The notes: generated by a model from the sequence alone, not told the origin. A stretch of DNA of 64,000 nt from Anaspis maculata (GCA_949128115.1 OX421965.1:47917257-47981256), one strand, 5' to 3'. Positions 1 through 12,205 are shown, numbered from the stretch's first letter. A program made the numbers and translations.

Positions 1-254
1 ATACCTATAGTAGATACTTCACAATAATAAATTTCCATTATTTGAAAATCGATGTAATACTTGCGTCTAAAGTCCAGAGAATAACAAATCGCCGTCATGA
101 AATCATGACTGTGCCTATCTTTTAGTCTTTTGCTTCATCAAACAATAACATTCCCCTTGACCAATGACACTGACGTGGTTTGAATCTTAATGGTGGCAGT
201 TATATAGCAAAAAATGGTAGGTACTTACGTCACTATACACGAGCACGATAAATA

Positions 255-524
255 ATGGACAGGGAGCTGGTGCCTCAAAACTTACGTCATAAGGTACATG
301 ATTTTAACCCTGTAGGTCTAATGTGCGTTGATAAGGTTGTTGAAAATTTCTTTGTCTAACAGAAAAGTCTTTCGAAAATTGACAAGCCTATACCAGCCTA
401 AAGCCCCTGGTCTGACATGTAAGACGAAGCGATTTTGACCAACCTTATGAACGCACATTAGACCTACAGGGTTAAAATCATGTACCTCATGACGTAAGTT
501 TTAAGGCACCAGCTCCCTTTCCAT
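255..524. mobile_element. MITE-like hairpin, 270 bp
   Basis: Inverted repeat with arms of about 85 bp (255-340 against 440-524), ends ATGGAMAGGGAGCTGGTG. The arms contain ACGTCAT and CCTGTAGGTCTAATGTGCG. No ORF and no clear target duplication. Nonautonomous DNA element by structure. Confidence 0.8.
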
Positions 525-618
525 AAGAAGTGATATGGATGGCCATACGAGTTTGGGTTACCTACAACGACCTAGCGCTTAGCCCGGTGCTGAGTGAGAT
601 AGTGTCCCCAAGGAACAA

Positions 619-1595
619 GATAAGATAAGATAAGATAAGATCGATTTATTGATGATGACACAAGATTATTGTTTTCACAAGTCAGCCATGGTACAGTGTA
701 TGGCAATATGTAAGATATTCAGTACACGAGAAAGGATCCCTCAATAAAATTTAAAAAAATCAACAAACATACAATTGAAAGTACATGGCAATTTAGCTCG
801 ATGAATACATTGAGAGGATACGGCAATATTCATTTCAAAGTTTGAGGTCACTAAAACGATGATTTATGCATTCCTCCAAACTATAGAAGGCTTTTTCCAA
901 TAAATAATCTCTTATTAGATTCCTGAACCGAACAGAACCGAGCTCCCTCAAGGAGGCAGGCAAGCAGTTAAAAAGAGACGGACCATAAAAAGTTGCGCCG
1001 TCCCTTGTTCTCTTGAGTCGGTGGAAACTCACCCTGATACCGTCTTTGTTTATTGTATCGTAGTCGTGTACATCAGCATGGACGGTGTATTTGGCTGCAC
1101 CTCGTTTAACCTCCACCAAGCAACGCAGAATGTATTGACAGGGCAGAGTCAGAATCCCCAACGCTACAAATGCATGCCTACAATCAGCTCGAGACCGAAA
1201 AGAACTCTGACCGATCTCTTCTGAAGCCTGAAGAGTCTGGCGCCGGCAGGTGCATGTCCCCACAAATAGATCGCATATGGAATCTTTGAATGCACCAAAG
1301 CGTGGTACACTGGCAGCAGGCTATCTCGAAGCAAAGCCGCCGTCAACCTCCTGAGTGCATAAATACTGGAGGCAACCCGCTTCGCAACCCTGTCAATGTG
1401 AGCACCCCACACGAGACCGGGGTCAAGATGTACACCCAGAAAACTGACACCGTCTGGACCCGGCACACCACCCAAGTCCCTCAGGGAAAAATACATAATC
1501 TGAGTCTTGGCCCGCTTCATGCCAAGTCCGTTAGCCTCAAACCAGTTTTCCGCACTGGTAACCGTTTCACTTAAACTAGTCGCAAGATCACGAGT
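619..1595 (-). pseudogene. 5'-truncated non-LTR retrotransposon, RT C-terminal region, frameshifted
   Basis: Minus-strand reading gives the thumb and C-terminal part of a LINE reverse transcriptase in two frames: about 1595-1164 (FLGVHLDPGLVWGAHIDR, then LVHSKIPYAIYLWG, then LQKRSVRVLFGL) and 1263-835 (RDGATFYGPSLFNCLPASLR). One frameshift near 1180-1240 joins them. This pattern is typical of Jockey/CR1-group LINEs. A (TTATC)n run at 619-641 could be the 3' tail. The catalytic YxDD part is missing, and a MITE starts where the LINE sequence stops upstream. Inactive. Confidence 0.8.
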
Positions 1596-2045
1596 GACAG
1601 ATGGTGTGCAATTGACGTATCTAACTTTTTAATCGTGTTTTGTGCTTGTTTGCACCGGTAGTTCATAAATTGAATGGGTCAAGGGTGTCTGTGAGTTCAA
1701 AAACGTCTGGCGGAACTAGCATCGTTCTTGTTAAAGTTTGACAAATTTATTCGAAAAGGAATAAGGATTACCCTAGTTCCCTAGTTTCGATAGACGTTTT
1801 AAATTCACAGGCACCCTTGACTCATTTGATTTATGAACTCTCGGTACAAACAAGCACAAAACACGATTAAGAAGTTACGGCTCGATAACAAGTTGGGGCT
1901 GAAACCGCCGTAAGTGCCGTTACCATAGCAACGGCGGATACCAACCAATCAGACCGCGCTGTATTTGACGAGTTACGCCGTCCGAAACTTTGCGCCTGCA
2001 ACTTGGTATCGAGCCCTTAGATACGTCAATTGAACACAATCTGTC
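1596..2045. mobile_element. Foldback MITE interrupted by a second MITE
   Basis: Inverted repeat whose arms begin GACAGATKGTGTKCAATTGACG and continue through TTCATAAATTRAATGGGTCAAGGG to AAAACGTCT. The right arm is broken by the 139-bp element at 1878-2016; removing that element restores pairing with the left arm. The inner TTCATAAATT...AAGGG module is shared with the element at 62137-62501. Confidence 0.8.
1878..2016. mobile_element. Nested 139-bp MITE with TTA target duplication
   Basis: Terminal inverted repeat of about 20 bp (left CGGCTCGATAACAAGTTG, right end inverse GGGCTCGATACCAAGTTG), flanked by TTA at 1875-1877 and 2017-2019. The uninterrupted left arm of the host MITE reads straight through the empty site with a single TTA, which proves the insertion and its 3-bp duplication. 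The 3-bp TWA-type duplication suggests PIF/Harbinger (inference). Confidence 0.85.
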
Positions 2046-2209
2046 TTTTTTTTTGTTGTTACTATTGATAATATTTCAATTGTTTTTCAAAGCATTCCCG
2101 ATTTTGTCAATAATTCACGGAAATTTCAAAATTTGACGCTAAAAATGTCATGAAAAGAACATGTTGGTTACTAATTCGGAAAGCTATTTTTTTTCTCTAT
2201 CTATTAGTG

Positions 2210-2563
2210 CAAAAATCCAATATGGCGACCATAAGAAAAACAAAAGTTGACTATCATAATTTGACATCTAGAAGGCCTGAAAAATGTCTGTCAACGTTGA
2301 TCGACTCGGAATGATCAAAAACATAAAACTACCAAAATTGATTGAAATAGCTTGAATGGTTGGAAAGATAAAAAATAATTTCTGAAATCAAAATTTTCAG
2401 TTTTTTCGTGATAAATCGTAGACCAATCAAAATATTCAAAGTTTCTTTTCAGATTCTCAATCGTCACAAAAATGCGCAACTTTTTTCTAATTTAACCGAT
2501 CTCGTATCTCTTACCGTTTCCAAGATACCAATGGTGAGGATCGAAATTTTCACCACCCTGTAT
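2210..2563. repeat. Solo arm related to the 25.8-27.3 kb hairpin family
   Basis: Sequence from CCAATATGGCGACCATAAG to CACCCTGTATA parallels the right arm of the hairpin at 25804-27343 (27000-27343), including TTGCGCAACTTTTTT-like and CTCTTACCGTTTCC blocks. Only one arm is present. No coding capacity. Confidence 0.65.
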
Positions 2564-2571
2564 ACGGGATA

Positions 2572-3541
2572 ATTTTTTGAAAAGTTTCCACCTCTGATTT
2601 CTTGCTGTCAAAATTTTTCACAGGAAAACGCCGAAACAGGTCGATTTTTGTTTCGAGGGGGACATTCAGGGCACATATTACCAAATTTTTATCTTGAACC
2701 CCTTCGCCCCCACCCCACCCTGCTTTGAAATTTCAAATAGCATGACCTATTTTGTGATAAATCAAATTGGAGGCAATGAAATTCTCTTTCCGTTAAACAT
2801 ATTTAAAAAAAATTCAAACCACCCCCTACTCTTGTGAAAATCCTCTTTTCGTTAATGAAAGGACAATGTTCCCCCTATAAACTCTGGATTCTTGAGAAAT
2901 AGACTTTCCAGCAAAAACCAGGTCGATTTTTATTTCAGTGGGGTCATCTAAGACAAGTACGGCCAAACTTTTATCTTCAACCCCTTCGCCCCCACCCTAC
3001 CCTACTTCAAAGGGGTGGTTTAAAAAAAATAGAAATATGTTTGACGGACGGAAAGAGTTTTATTGCCTTCAATTTGATGTATCATAAGATAGGTAATGTT
3101 ATTCGAATTTTCAAAGTGGGGTAGGGTGGGGGCGAAGGGGTTGAAGATCAAAATTTGGCCCCTCGTGTCTAAGATGACCCCATTGAAATAAGAATCGACC
3201 TGTTTTTGCTGGGGAGTCTACTTCTCAAGAATCGAGAGTTTATAGGGAGGACATTTGTCCTTTCATTACCGAAAAGAGAATTTCCAGAAGGGTTGGGGGG
3301 TGATTTAAATTTTTTTGAAATATGTTGAACGGAACGAGAATTTCATCGCCTTCAATTTGATGTACCACAAAATAGGTCATACTATTTGAAATTTTATAAC
3401 AGGGTGAGGTGGGGGCGAAGGGGTGCAAGATAAAAATTTGGTGATATGTGCCCAAGATGACTCCCTCAAAACAAAAATTGACCTGTTTCGGCGTTTTCCT
3501 GTGAAAAATTTTGGCGGCGAGAAATAAGGGGTGGAAACTTA
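2572..3541. mobile_element. Long hairpin element, about 970 bp
   Basis: Arms of about 480 bp meet near 3057. Each arm holds two diverged direct copies of a module containing CCCCTTCGCCCCCACCC and ATTGCCTTCAATTTGATGTA. Related single copies lie at 22540-22990. No ORF with recognisable domains. Confidence 0.8.
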
Positions 3542-3889
3542 ATTCGCCCGTCTTCCTGCGATTTCAAACTGCTTAACTGGCAAACCTTAAGTAGGTAGTG
3601 TACCTGCCGAAGTTTTTCTGTCACTTCTATTCTGTCAGTGCGTCAGGGAGAATCGAACGGATCATAACAAAAAATGAATTTTGGTATATTCGGACAGGTT
3701 CTTGTTAGCTTGAAAATTCACCACTCTACGGCTACGAACATATCAAAACAATGCAGAATGTCAGGTGACAGATAAAACGCCGCCCTGTTGCTAATAGCAA
3801 CCACTGAAAGTCCTCCATCTTGATTGCATCTGGCAGCGCCCTCATGGATAGATGAAATTGCGAATTAGGTACGTCAAAAGCAGATATCA

Positions 3890-4016
3890 GGAGTGCGACT
3901 CTCGAGTTATTCGAATGAATTTTCGTATACGAATCTCCTTGGTTTCATGTGCATTTGGGCTGTCGGGAAGGAGAATTCGTATACGAAAACTTTTCGAACA
4001 CGTTGGAGAATCGCAC
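3890..4016. mobile_element. MITE hairpin, about 127 bp
   Basis: Termini AGTGCGAYTCTC inverted at both ends with an inner TTCGTATACGAAT inverted repeat (3920-3935 and 3973-3985). Confidence 0.65.
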
Positions 4017-4019
4017 CCC

Positions 4020-4113
4020 AGGTCTGTCCCAACAACACTCGGAACCAGTTCCAGTGAACACTTATTGCTTTGAACGGTTCTAGAACTGGTTTTGAATGTT
4101 GTTGGGACAGACC
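4020..4113. mobile_element. MITE hairpin, 94 bp
   Basis: AGGTCTGTCCCAACAACA at the left is inverted at the right end, followed inwards by a second pair, GAACCAGTTC and GAACTGGTT. Sits directly next to the preceding MITE and downstream of ELOVL gene A. Confidence 0.75.
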
Positions 4114-4213
4114 TTATATGTCAAGAGCGACTGCTCACTTGCACTTACGATCATGTGCGTTTTGTAGGCGTGCGCAGCACAAAGTAATTTGCAACGGAGG
4201 TGTTGAATCGATA

Positions 4214-4219
4214 TTTATT
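4214..4219 (-). promoter_or_regulatory. Polyadenylation signal of ELOVL gene A
   Basis: AATAAA on the minus strand about 90 nt beyond the gene A stop codon. Position fits a short insect 3' UTR; inferred from motif only. Confidence 0.5.
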
Positions 4220-4307
4220 TTTGCTTTTAAACAGAAATTTTAAAGATACTTATAGGTAATACTAAACTTGAATTATCAAGACAAATTAATTATTATTACA
4301 GACTAGC

Positions 4308-7300
4308 TTATCTTTTGCTTGATGAATTTGGCCTTCTCGTTTTTACGTAAGTCTTGTTGTAAAAGTCACTGAAGAGTAGAAACATAAAGATGTTCTGAGG
4401 AACGCAGGCGTAAGAGATGAACTTAGGGTATGCACAGTCAGGTCTGAATAGAAGTTGTCCATAAGTTATTATGTAGAAAGCAAATTGTACCTGAAGAAAT
4501 ATTAGCGATTATTTCTTGAGCATGGTCTAGGTTAAAGTTATCAAGTTAATTGCTCATCCATATCCAGTAACCAGTGGTGACAGAAACTAGCGCAAGAGCA
4601 AATAAATAGGTATTTATTATACCTGCATGCCTGCTGAGAAAAAATGAAGCATAATACTAGATAATTTATGTATTGTATAGTTTGTTCAGGGTGGAAATTA
4701 ACGTGAAGAGGTACACAAACTTAAGTTCCCGTGAAGTTGGCCTACCTCCCATAGTCGAAATGTGCCACGGACCGGAATGTGCCCATGCATGGGAGTATTT
4801 CAGCCACTCATATGCACATTGGGGATATGACCATTGCCCAATGTATCAATGTGCACAACTCACCCATGTGCACAACTTGCCCATGTTCACCAACAATTGT
4901 CACATTGCTATGGGTACTGGGTAGGTAGGTTGAACAGATCCTCATGGTCCGTCCACCTGGGTATAATTGGGATATGCCCAATTATACCCAGGTGGACGGA
5001 CCCTCAACGTGCACATCGGTGGCTCAAATCTATCTGCCCATGGGCACATTTCGACTGGGGGTGCCAATTTCAGATTTTAACTTACGTTATCTGTGAACTC
5101 TACCAATCAATTGCCTTCAAAAGAGGCATCGCAATTCTTCGAATTTTTACTGTTTCATCCAAGGGCATTTGGCAGGTATATCTACCTACATAGGTAGGTA
5201 CCAAGGCCATACATTATATAGGCTGTCTGATTTCTACATGATTCTAGTGGGCTGTGTTTCTGATCGTCATCGGCCGATCGCCGCCAGAATCGCAGCCCAT
5301 TAGAGTCATGTAGAAATCAGACAGCCTATAAACAAGATGCGCTGCCATGCAGAATGGAATGATTATTGATTACAATTGCCACAAGTTTGGGTGTTTTTGA
5401 ATTCAGTTCTATGCCACGTTACTGAGCTCACTGTGACTGGGACACGTCAATTTCTGGATCAGTACGTTAATGTGATGTGGACGAGTCACCTTGAGTCACT
5501 TGGTCCGAATGCATAAACGTGGTATCACAAAGACGGGATCAAATGTTTAAAGGTAAAATAAAATGCGGACCCGATTACACCGAGGTAAGAATAAAATGGG
5601 AATATAATAGTATATTACATACCGAGGTGGAAACCGTCTCATTACAGCCAAAGGAGTCAATATATTTCCGAGGCGTGCCGAGGTGAGATAGAATCCCGTA
5701 GGCTGTAATGACGCTTCACTCCGTGGTATGTGTTGGACTTTTATCACAATGATCCAGTTTAAATGCAAATAATTAGTTTTATCTAAAGTTTTTCGCGTCA
5801 AACGTTTTTATCAGGTAAGCATAGGCAACCTTTTCAAACAACGCATCCATCAACATTCCGCGACAGCTTTTGAGATCAGATCACCTCTCTCCATACGTCA
5901 CTTTCGGCCCGTGGTCCGAAAGTGACATTATTTTCCAACCTGTGAGGAATCATTCTCTTTCCAACTTGCTAAAAGTTAGGAATGTTACGATTGCTAACTT
6001 ATTGTGAATAAAATATTTTTTCCAAGTGCGACGAATGACCCAAGTGAAGAAACCAATGCTGTCAATATTCACAATAGAGTTGTATACTTCCTGTATCAGA
6101 TACAGCAATAATCAACGGTGATTTGGTAGGAGGTTCTCGCACCCAAAACTTTGGGGGGCTCCTACAGCCCCCCTGAAGGATGATTTCTTTGGTGCTTCGG
6201 ATGGATCGACTTGAGAACCCCGAAGAGCAATCCCGCCGAAAGAAATTGCTTCTCCATCAAATGCCGTATTCTTCCAAATATTAGAGTATATACCGCGGCC
6301 ACTAAACGTGTGAGTGAAACCCACTTGTCGGCGAGTTAGTCGCCAATTTTTTATCCTCAAAAACGATCTGATAGTTTCGATCGAATGTAGGTTGCAAGCC
6401 AAAATAAAAGTTATCTCACGTGTGTTTTGGTATCTCAATGATTGCTCGAAGCCATATTTTGTATTTCCATCATATTCTTGCTTTGGACCACATAGCGCGT
6501 GGTGCACCGCTCCAGTCGAGAGAAAACTTTACTGCAGCAACGCGAAGCCAAGTCACAATTTGGATGGCTCAACTCTCACCCAATTCTTAACAAGCTGACG
6601 AATCCCCTTCGGATGGTCTCGGTCAACCATCATTTTGGTCAACTCTTCCCATCAAATCCAGAATCCATATTCTTGCTTTGGCGTAATTGGATCTCCGTTT
6701 CATTTTACTTTCAAATACATTTTTGAACACATGTTTGGTACCGAACTAAAATTTGATCCCACGTTTGTGCAGTTGGGCTGTAGACAATACTCACAATTTG
6801 CATAATAGTGATATACTTCTTTATCCAGACAATGTTCTTGAAGTCCGGCCTCCATATTGTCATTAAATAGTAACTGTACATGATTGTGTGAACCAGAGAA
6901 TTGATCACGACCAAGTACATGCTATGTCCTCCCGCCCAGAATTTCAAAAGGTTCCAAGCCACCCAAATGACCGCTGCGTGGTGATATACGTGCAGAAACG
7001 AAACATGTCCGTGTTTTCTTCTCAAAACGAAAAACACCTGGAAGTAAATGAAAATTTGCCTTCGCATAAACAAGAGAATTTCATATGGTCGTACCGTATC
7101 CATGAGATCAAGAATTTTCAACAGAAAATATCCGTAACTTAGCTTCGCCGCCAGCATGTTCTGATAGTCCACAGGTGAACAATACCAGTCGAGACGCAAC
7201 ATTTCGCCAAGGCCCTGGAAATTATGCAAACTTCCAATTGATCACTTAGAGAAAAAACGCCAAAACTCACGAAATACACGATCGTAGCATTGGCAAAAAT

Positions 7301-7573
7301 TTGCACAACATTGTAAAAAACCATTAAGCTCTTCAGTTCAATGGCCGGTCGATTTTTCATGAACCTCGGTCCAAAGTTGGTTACAATGTACAAGTACGAC
7401 ACAGAAATGATAATTGGACATAGTAGAGATGAAACGAAGAAACAATCTTTGGTTCTGTCATCTGCAACGAAAAAAAAAGTAGAATTATGCAATTGAAATG
7501 AGATCAAGAGTGAACCTGTGTTATCATGGAGCTTCTCATAGTTCTCGTAGAATTTCTTGAGGACGAAAGCCAT
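4308..7573 (-). CDS. ELOVL fatty-acid elongase, gene A (five exons)
   Basis: Complete 264-aa elongase of very-long-chain fatty acids (ELO family), a multi-pass ER enzyme that condenses malonyl-CoA with acyl-CoA. Exons in transcription order: 7516-7573, 7271-7461, 7095-7214, 7037-6795 and 4490-4308; all introns are GT-AG. Start ATG is 7571-7573 (MAFVLKKFYENYE), stop TAA 4308-4310. Visible motifs: NRP loop (GPRFMKNRP), KILDLMDT at 116-123, catalytic HVYHH at 139-143, NSLVHTIMYSYY at 169-180, and T200-Q203-Q206. The usual Q before FLHVYHH is H here (HVSFLHVYHH), unlike genes B and C. Introns 1-3 are 54-57 bp. Intron 4 (4491-6794) is 2.3 kb and holds a perfect hairpin and a MITE. ELOVL identity is certain from the motifs; substrate chain length cannot be read from sequence. 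Confidence 0.95.
4946..5002. repeat. Perfect 26-bp hairpin with 5-nt loop
   Basis: GGTCCGTCCACCTGGGTATA...(26 nt in all), loop ATATG, then the exact complement. Lies inside intron 4 of ELOVL gene A. Perfect pairing implies recent origin. No wider inverted repeat is visible around it. Confidence 0.95.
5217..5330. mobile_element. MITE with TATAGGCTGTCTG termini
   Basis: Terminal repeats of about 25 bp (TATAGGCTGTCTGATTTCTA...) are perfectly inverted at both ends of a 114-bp element in gene A intron 4. The TATA ends suggest TA or TATA duplication. Confidence 0.8.
5615..5732. repeat. Inverted repeat with CATTACAGCC core arms
   Basis: ACATACCGAGGTGG...CATTACAGCC pairs imperfectly with GGCTGTAATG...CCGTGGTATGT. 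Probable eroded MITE in gene A intron 4. The rest of that intron to 6794 shows only short open frames without recognisable domains. Confidence 0.5.
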
Positions 7574-8498
7574 GATCGCGACAATAGTTGTTGAACCATT
7601 GGAAGAGTTGAAGGTACTATTGAAAACTGCGGATGGGTAAAAATTTGCCTGGTTGTTGAACTGTCGTAATTACTACTTACCTGTTTTGAATATTGCTTAA
7701 GTGCCAGTGGAGCGATGGGTCACGGTCCTTGTCTAAATTGTTATTGCCGTTGACCCATGGAACTTTCACTTTCAATCATTGTTACTGGCGGGCCTGGTGA
7801 TTCGATAAATTGTGTGAAAATCGAATAATTGGAACCATTTCATTGCACCTATTACTTTGAGTTCCACTTATACGGTACAAGATACAAAAAAGGCATCATT
7901 ATTCGCGAGTCTACACCCGTAGCCTATATGGCCTCCAGTAATTATCTCTCATCGGAAACAAAGTTTCAAATGACAATGTTACTACGAGAAGCATTATGTT
8001 TTCTTGCTCGTAAGAGTTCACAGATCAAAGTTATCCTTCAAACAGTTAAACTTATATTAAGTAGATTAAAGCTAGACTTAGACTGAACTCCTTTATGACT
8101 GAACCTAGATTAAGGATCAGTTTCCATTTTGAAACCGGATAACTTTGTTAGAAGCTACATTTTTTCAAAAGAAATCACTGCTGAAATATTTATTTATGAC
8201 CCTCTATTATAGCCAGTTCAATTTTTTGTCCCAAAACTTTGAGTATCCTGTATTGGTTTAAGCTTTGGCATAATTTGAATATTCTGAATCTCGAAAAACT
8301 AAGTCATTCAAAAAGTAAAGTCTGTTTTTCTGACTTTTTAGTGTCAGATGTCAGAATCTGACACTAGAATTCTTCTAGAATTTCTTCACAAAGTGGGATA
8401 TCTACAAGTTCTGCTGTAGCCTGATCTCCTTTTTTTTGTCATAAAAATCGACTAGCTTCGGTCACAGCTTGATAGCCATGTTCACGTCCTAAAAAATA
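7574..8498. other. Upstream flank of ELOVL gene A
   Basis: About 0.9 kb with no recognisable gene or repeat structure. The gene A promoter should lie at its left edge, but no unambiguous TATA box or initiator can be named. Confidence 0.4.
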
Positions 8499-8499
8499 C

Positions 8500-10550
8500 A
8501 CTAGTGAATGAAAAACGATAGATATGAATCTAATAAACTTACCGAAAATATACCGACAACAATCCAAGGCAGCTTCCTCTCATCAAAACAAGAGAAAAAG
8601 TTCCTATGAACATGGGTCCAGAAACGCTTCCTAAGGGAGCCACAGGCCCCTAAAGGTGGGACCCTGAAGATGGTTTTTATTAAATATCTCCGAAACTGTT
8701 CAAGGGAAATCAATCAAACTTGACACATCCAGTAACCTTCTAATGCCCAACAAAATGAGGCAAGATTTATTCTATAATTATTATTATTATTATTATTATT
8801 ATTAATTTATTGTTCATAAAGAATAATACATTCTTATAACAAGATTCTTTGTTATGACAAAAACAATTTTTAAAGAAAGAAAATAGTTAAGAAACATAAT
8901 AACATGAAATGAAACATAAATCAAGCGAAAAGACATAATATCTATAGCAGACAATATTAAAGAAATTAACAGTCAATTGGCAAAAAGTATATAAATAGTA
9001 AATACATAAAACCGAGCATAAAACGGACAAATTTATTCATTCAAAACAAAAGATCTGAGTTTTAAACAGCCAATCAAGAAACTTGCCAAATATCCAGCTT
9101 GAGTCCGATCTAAATTGTCCAGTACTTTGACCAGCTTTCCCGGGCGACTCAACCCATACACAAAAGGTGTTCTGAGAGAGCTGTAAAGCGGACATTGAAA
9201 AAGGATATGTTCCAGAGTCTCGCACACTCTCAGGTTGCACATGGTACACAACTGATCCATGTAGATAAGGTAAGCTGATCCCTGATATGTGAATTTCAAA
9301 AAATTTCTACCCACCACCCTCATCTGTGCCATCAGTCTTATGATATACATTTTAACCGGTAGTATCAAATATGCTGAGGGGTTTTCTGATGTATTGAATT
9401 CCTTGTAAAAAATGGGATATGAAGATCTCTCCAAACGCGAGAGATCCTCACCGTGAAGTTTTGCTCTAAAGCTTTCCAAAAGCTCGCCCTGCATTGACAA
9501 TTCAAAATTACCCATCCGGACCGTATTCCAGAGATCTACAGCCCCAGCTCTAACAAAACACTCCCTGAGTTGCAAGGCCCAGCTGTGTCTAGGACTGCCG
9601 CCGCCACCCATCGTCATCAGTCTCTCGAAGCATTTTTTCGGCAAGCGTGAGTTATCCATTGCAAGAAGTTTCCTTACCCAGCTAAGAGAGGCCCCGAAGA
9701 ACAACAAGACAAGAGCGACAGTCCCAGTTTCCAGTCTCACGATATAATCGGGAGTGTTTCTCGGGAGAGAAAGGAGTCGTTTGAAGAAACTTACTTGAAT
9801 TCTCTCAAGAATTGAGGCATACTGCAATCCACAAATGACAGAACAGTGGGAAACAGAACCGCAAACAATTGATTCATAGAGCTTCATACGTGCTTCCCAA
9901 GAGCTCACTTTTGACTTCATCATAAGGTGCATTACAGCAGAAATGGACTTCTTGGCCTTGCAGACAGCGACCCCAGCCATCCCCCGAAACACAGACGATG
10001 CGGAAAATTCAATGCCCAAATAACAGTACTTGTTGACAAGAATTATTCACCAGGGGTGGTTCAGGCTGAGGTGTAGGGGTAAAAATAACCCTAACTTGTT
10101 TAAATGTGGATTGTTTCCAAATTTAACAAAAAATTATAGAATATTGGTGTTTTCTTCAAAAAAAACGTCCCTCTGTTCAACCTCGATAGATGCACTGTTT
10201 ATGAGATATTTGAGTTTGAATGTATATGAAAACGTGGTCAGAAATGCTAATTTTCAATTACGATATTCAAGACAAAAAAAAACTATTTCAAAACAACTTC
10301 ATTTTTGTTAGGCATTCAAATTTTGTTAGGCATGAGAAGGTTATTAATTGTGTCAAGTTTGGTTGATTTTCCTTGAACGGTTTCGGAAATATTAAATAAA
10401 CAACCATCTTCAGGGTCCCACCTTCGGAGGCCTGTAGCTCCCTTATGAAGCGTTTTCGGACCCATGTTCATAGGAACTTTTTTTCTTATTTTGATGAGAG
10501 GAAGCCGTTCTAAAGTGGTCAACAAAATAAGTGTCATAGTCGATATTTTC
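8500..10550. repeat. Inverted arms (8500-8765 and 10305-10550) flanking a LINE
   Basis: The 8500-8765 arm is the imperfect reverse complement of 10305-10550, including the blocks CCTATGAACATGGGTCC and GGGACCCTGAAGATGG. The space between holds a LINE insertion and 10031-10304, which has no recognisable content. The end block near 8550 (ATACCGACAAC) also resembles 12193-12215, tying this element to the next hairpin. Confidence 0.75.
8776..10030 (-). pseudogene. 5'-truncated non-LTR retrotransposon with (TAA)n tail
   Basis: A 328-aa open frame (10019-9033) matches the post-catalytic part of a LINE polyprotein: FFKRLLSLPRNTPDYIVRLE, then a C-terminal zinc knuckle CTMCNLRVCETLEHILFQC. The 3' end, read on the minus strand, has AATAAA followed by about nine TAA units (8776-8804). 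RT catalytic motifs are absent, so it is a dead-on-arrival copy. A TAA tail is seen in I/R1-type LINEs, but I do not assign a clade. Confidence 0.85.
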
Positions 10551-12205
10551 ATCGGTTTTCAAAACCAGACAGCTTTGGATTCCTTTGATCGATTTTGGAT
10601 CTGTTGGAACTGATCAATAGCACCATTCTTCAGCTATCGGATACAAGTACTGTTGAATGGAAGAAAAGTCAAATGGAGTTTATACAGGGTGTCAAGTGAA
10701 ACCGTGCAAAACTATTGAAGATTAGTTCATGCCCCATTTTGGCAAAACATTTTTTTGGTCGATACTAGCACGTAGAATATAAACATTGATGTCTTCCCTC
10801 GAAACGGTTTTTGATTTGCACCCTCATTATGATTTTGGACAAAGTTGTGCCATTTTTTCTTCAATGTACACTTATTGCAAAGCTGCTATCAAATTTGAAG
10901 TTGAAATTAGAACTATCCCTTTTCAACATTTTCCTCACTCACCCCTGAAAAAGCTACCCCCCGCGGTCAATGCCTAACCATTGTGAGCCGCAATAATGGG
11001 GCTGGTCCCAGAATCGGTACCTACGATATTGGAATAGCGTAATGTCACGAAAGAGATATTCTTGTTTCAAGGTCAAGGGATTGTTTTTAAGGGTTGTTTC
11101 CATAAATGGGAGAATTGATATCTCCAAAAGCAAAAAAAAAATTCAAAAAATTGCCGGAAATATGCATTTTGAGATTACCGAAACGATCCAGACCATTTCG
11201 AGAGTTTTCTGTTAGTTTCAGTTAGGTATTTTGAGAAACATTGTTTGAAATTGTGAAACTTATTTCCGTTTAAATTAAAAAAGTCGCCAAAGAGCTTTTT
11301 TCTTTCTTGCCAGAGTAATGATAAATTCTCTTTTAGCTGAATTCCATCACCGAAATCACATTCAGGAAAACAAAATCTTGAGAAATGATACCAAACACTT
11401 CTACAAAAGCACTTCCATTCCTTGCTAAAGGGTTGCTGTTAAGCATATCCCCGACCTGTGTTAGGTATCAGCCTGTATGTTCTTGAAAAATATGCGTCAG
11501 TGTATGCAATGGAACATGAAGTAAGATATTCTTCTCAGATTCTTTTTGTTCTCGAGATATCGATACATCAGTTTATGTAAACAACCCTTAAAAACAATCC
11601 TTCGACCTTGAAACAAAAATTATCTCTCACATGACACGGCATCATACTGGTTTATTGTGATACCAGTCCCAATATGGGTTAGACCGAGGGTTAGACCCTG
11701 CCCGCGGGGGTAATCTTTTTCAGGGGTGGGTGAGGAAAACATCCACAGGGGATGGTTTTTCAAGTGAAACTATCGATTGTTCGAAATTTGCTTCGATAAT
11801 TAGACCAGTTTGAGAGGATATTTGCAATAAGGTGGACATTGCAGAAAAAATAGCACAACTTTGTCCAAAATCATAATACGGGCGCAAATCAAAAACTATT
11901 TTGAGGGAAGACGTCAATGTTCATATTCTAGGTGCTGGTATCGACCAAATTTTTTTTTCGCCAAAATGGGGCATAAACAAATCTTCAATAGTTTTGCATG
12001 GTTTTACTTGACACCCTGTATGAACTTTATTTGACTTTTCTTCCATTCAACAGTACTTGTATCCGATAGCTAAAGAATGGTGCTATTGATCAGTTCAGAC
12101 AGATCCAAAATCGATCACAGAAATCCAAAGCTGTCTGGTTTTGAAAACCGATGAAAATATTGACTATGACACTTATTTTGTTGACCACTATAGATGGTTG
12201 TCGGT
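10520..12205. mobile_element. 1.7-kb hairpin with TACAGGGTGTCAAGTG inner blocks
   Basis: Left arm 10520-11110 pairs with right arm 11560-12205 (blocks: CAACAGTACTTGTATCCGATAG, ACAAAGTTGTGCCATTTTTTC and its inverse, GACACCCTGTATGAAC). The loop 11110-11560 has no recognisable gene. No transposase frame. Confidence 0.8.

Noticed and set aside
619..641. (TTATC)n run as telomeric repeat
   Set aside because: Not the insect TTAGG repeat, only about four units, and placed at the 3' side of a LINE fragment.
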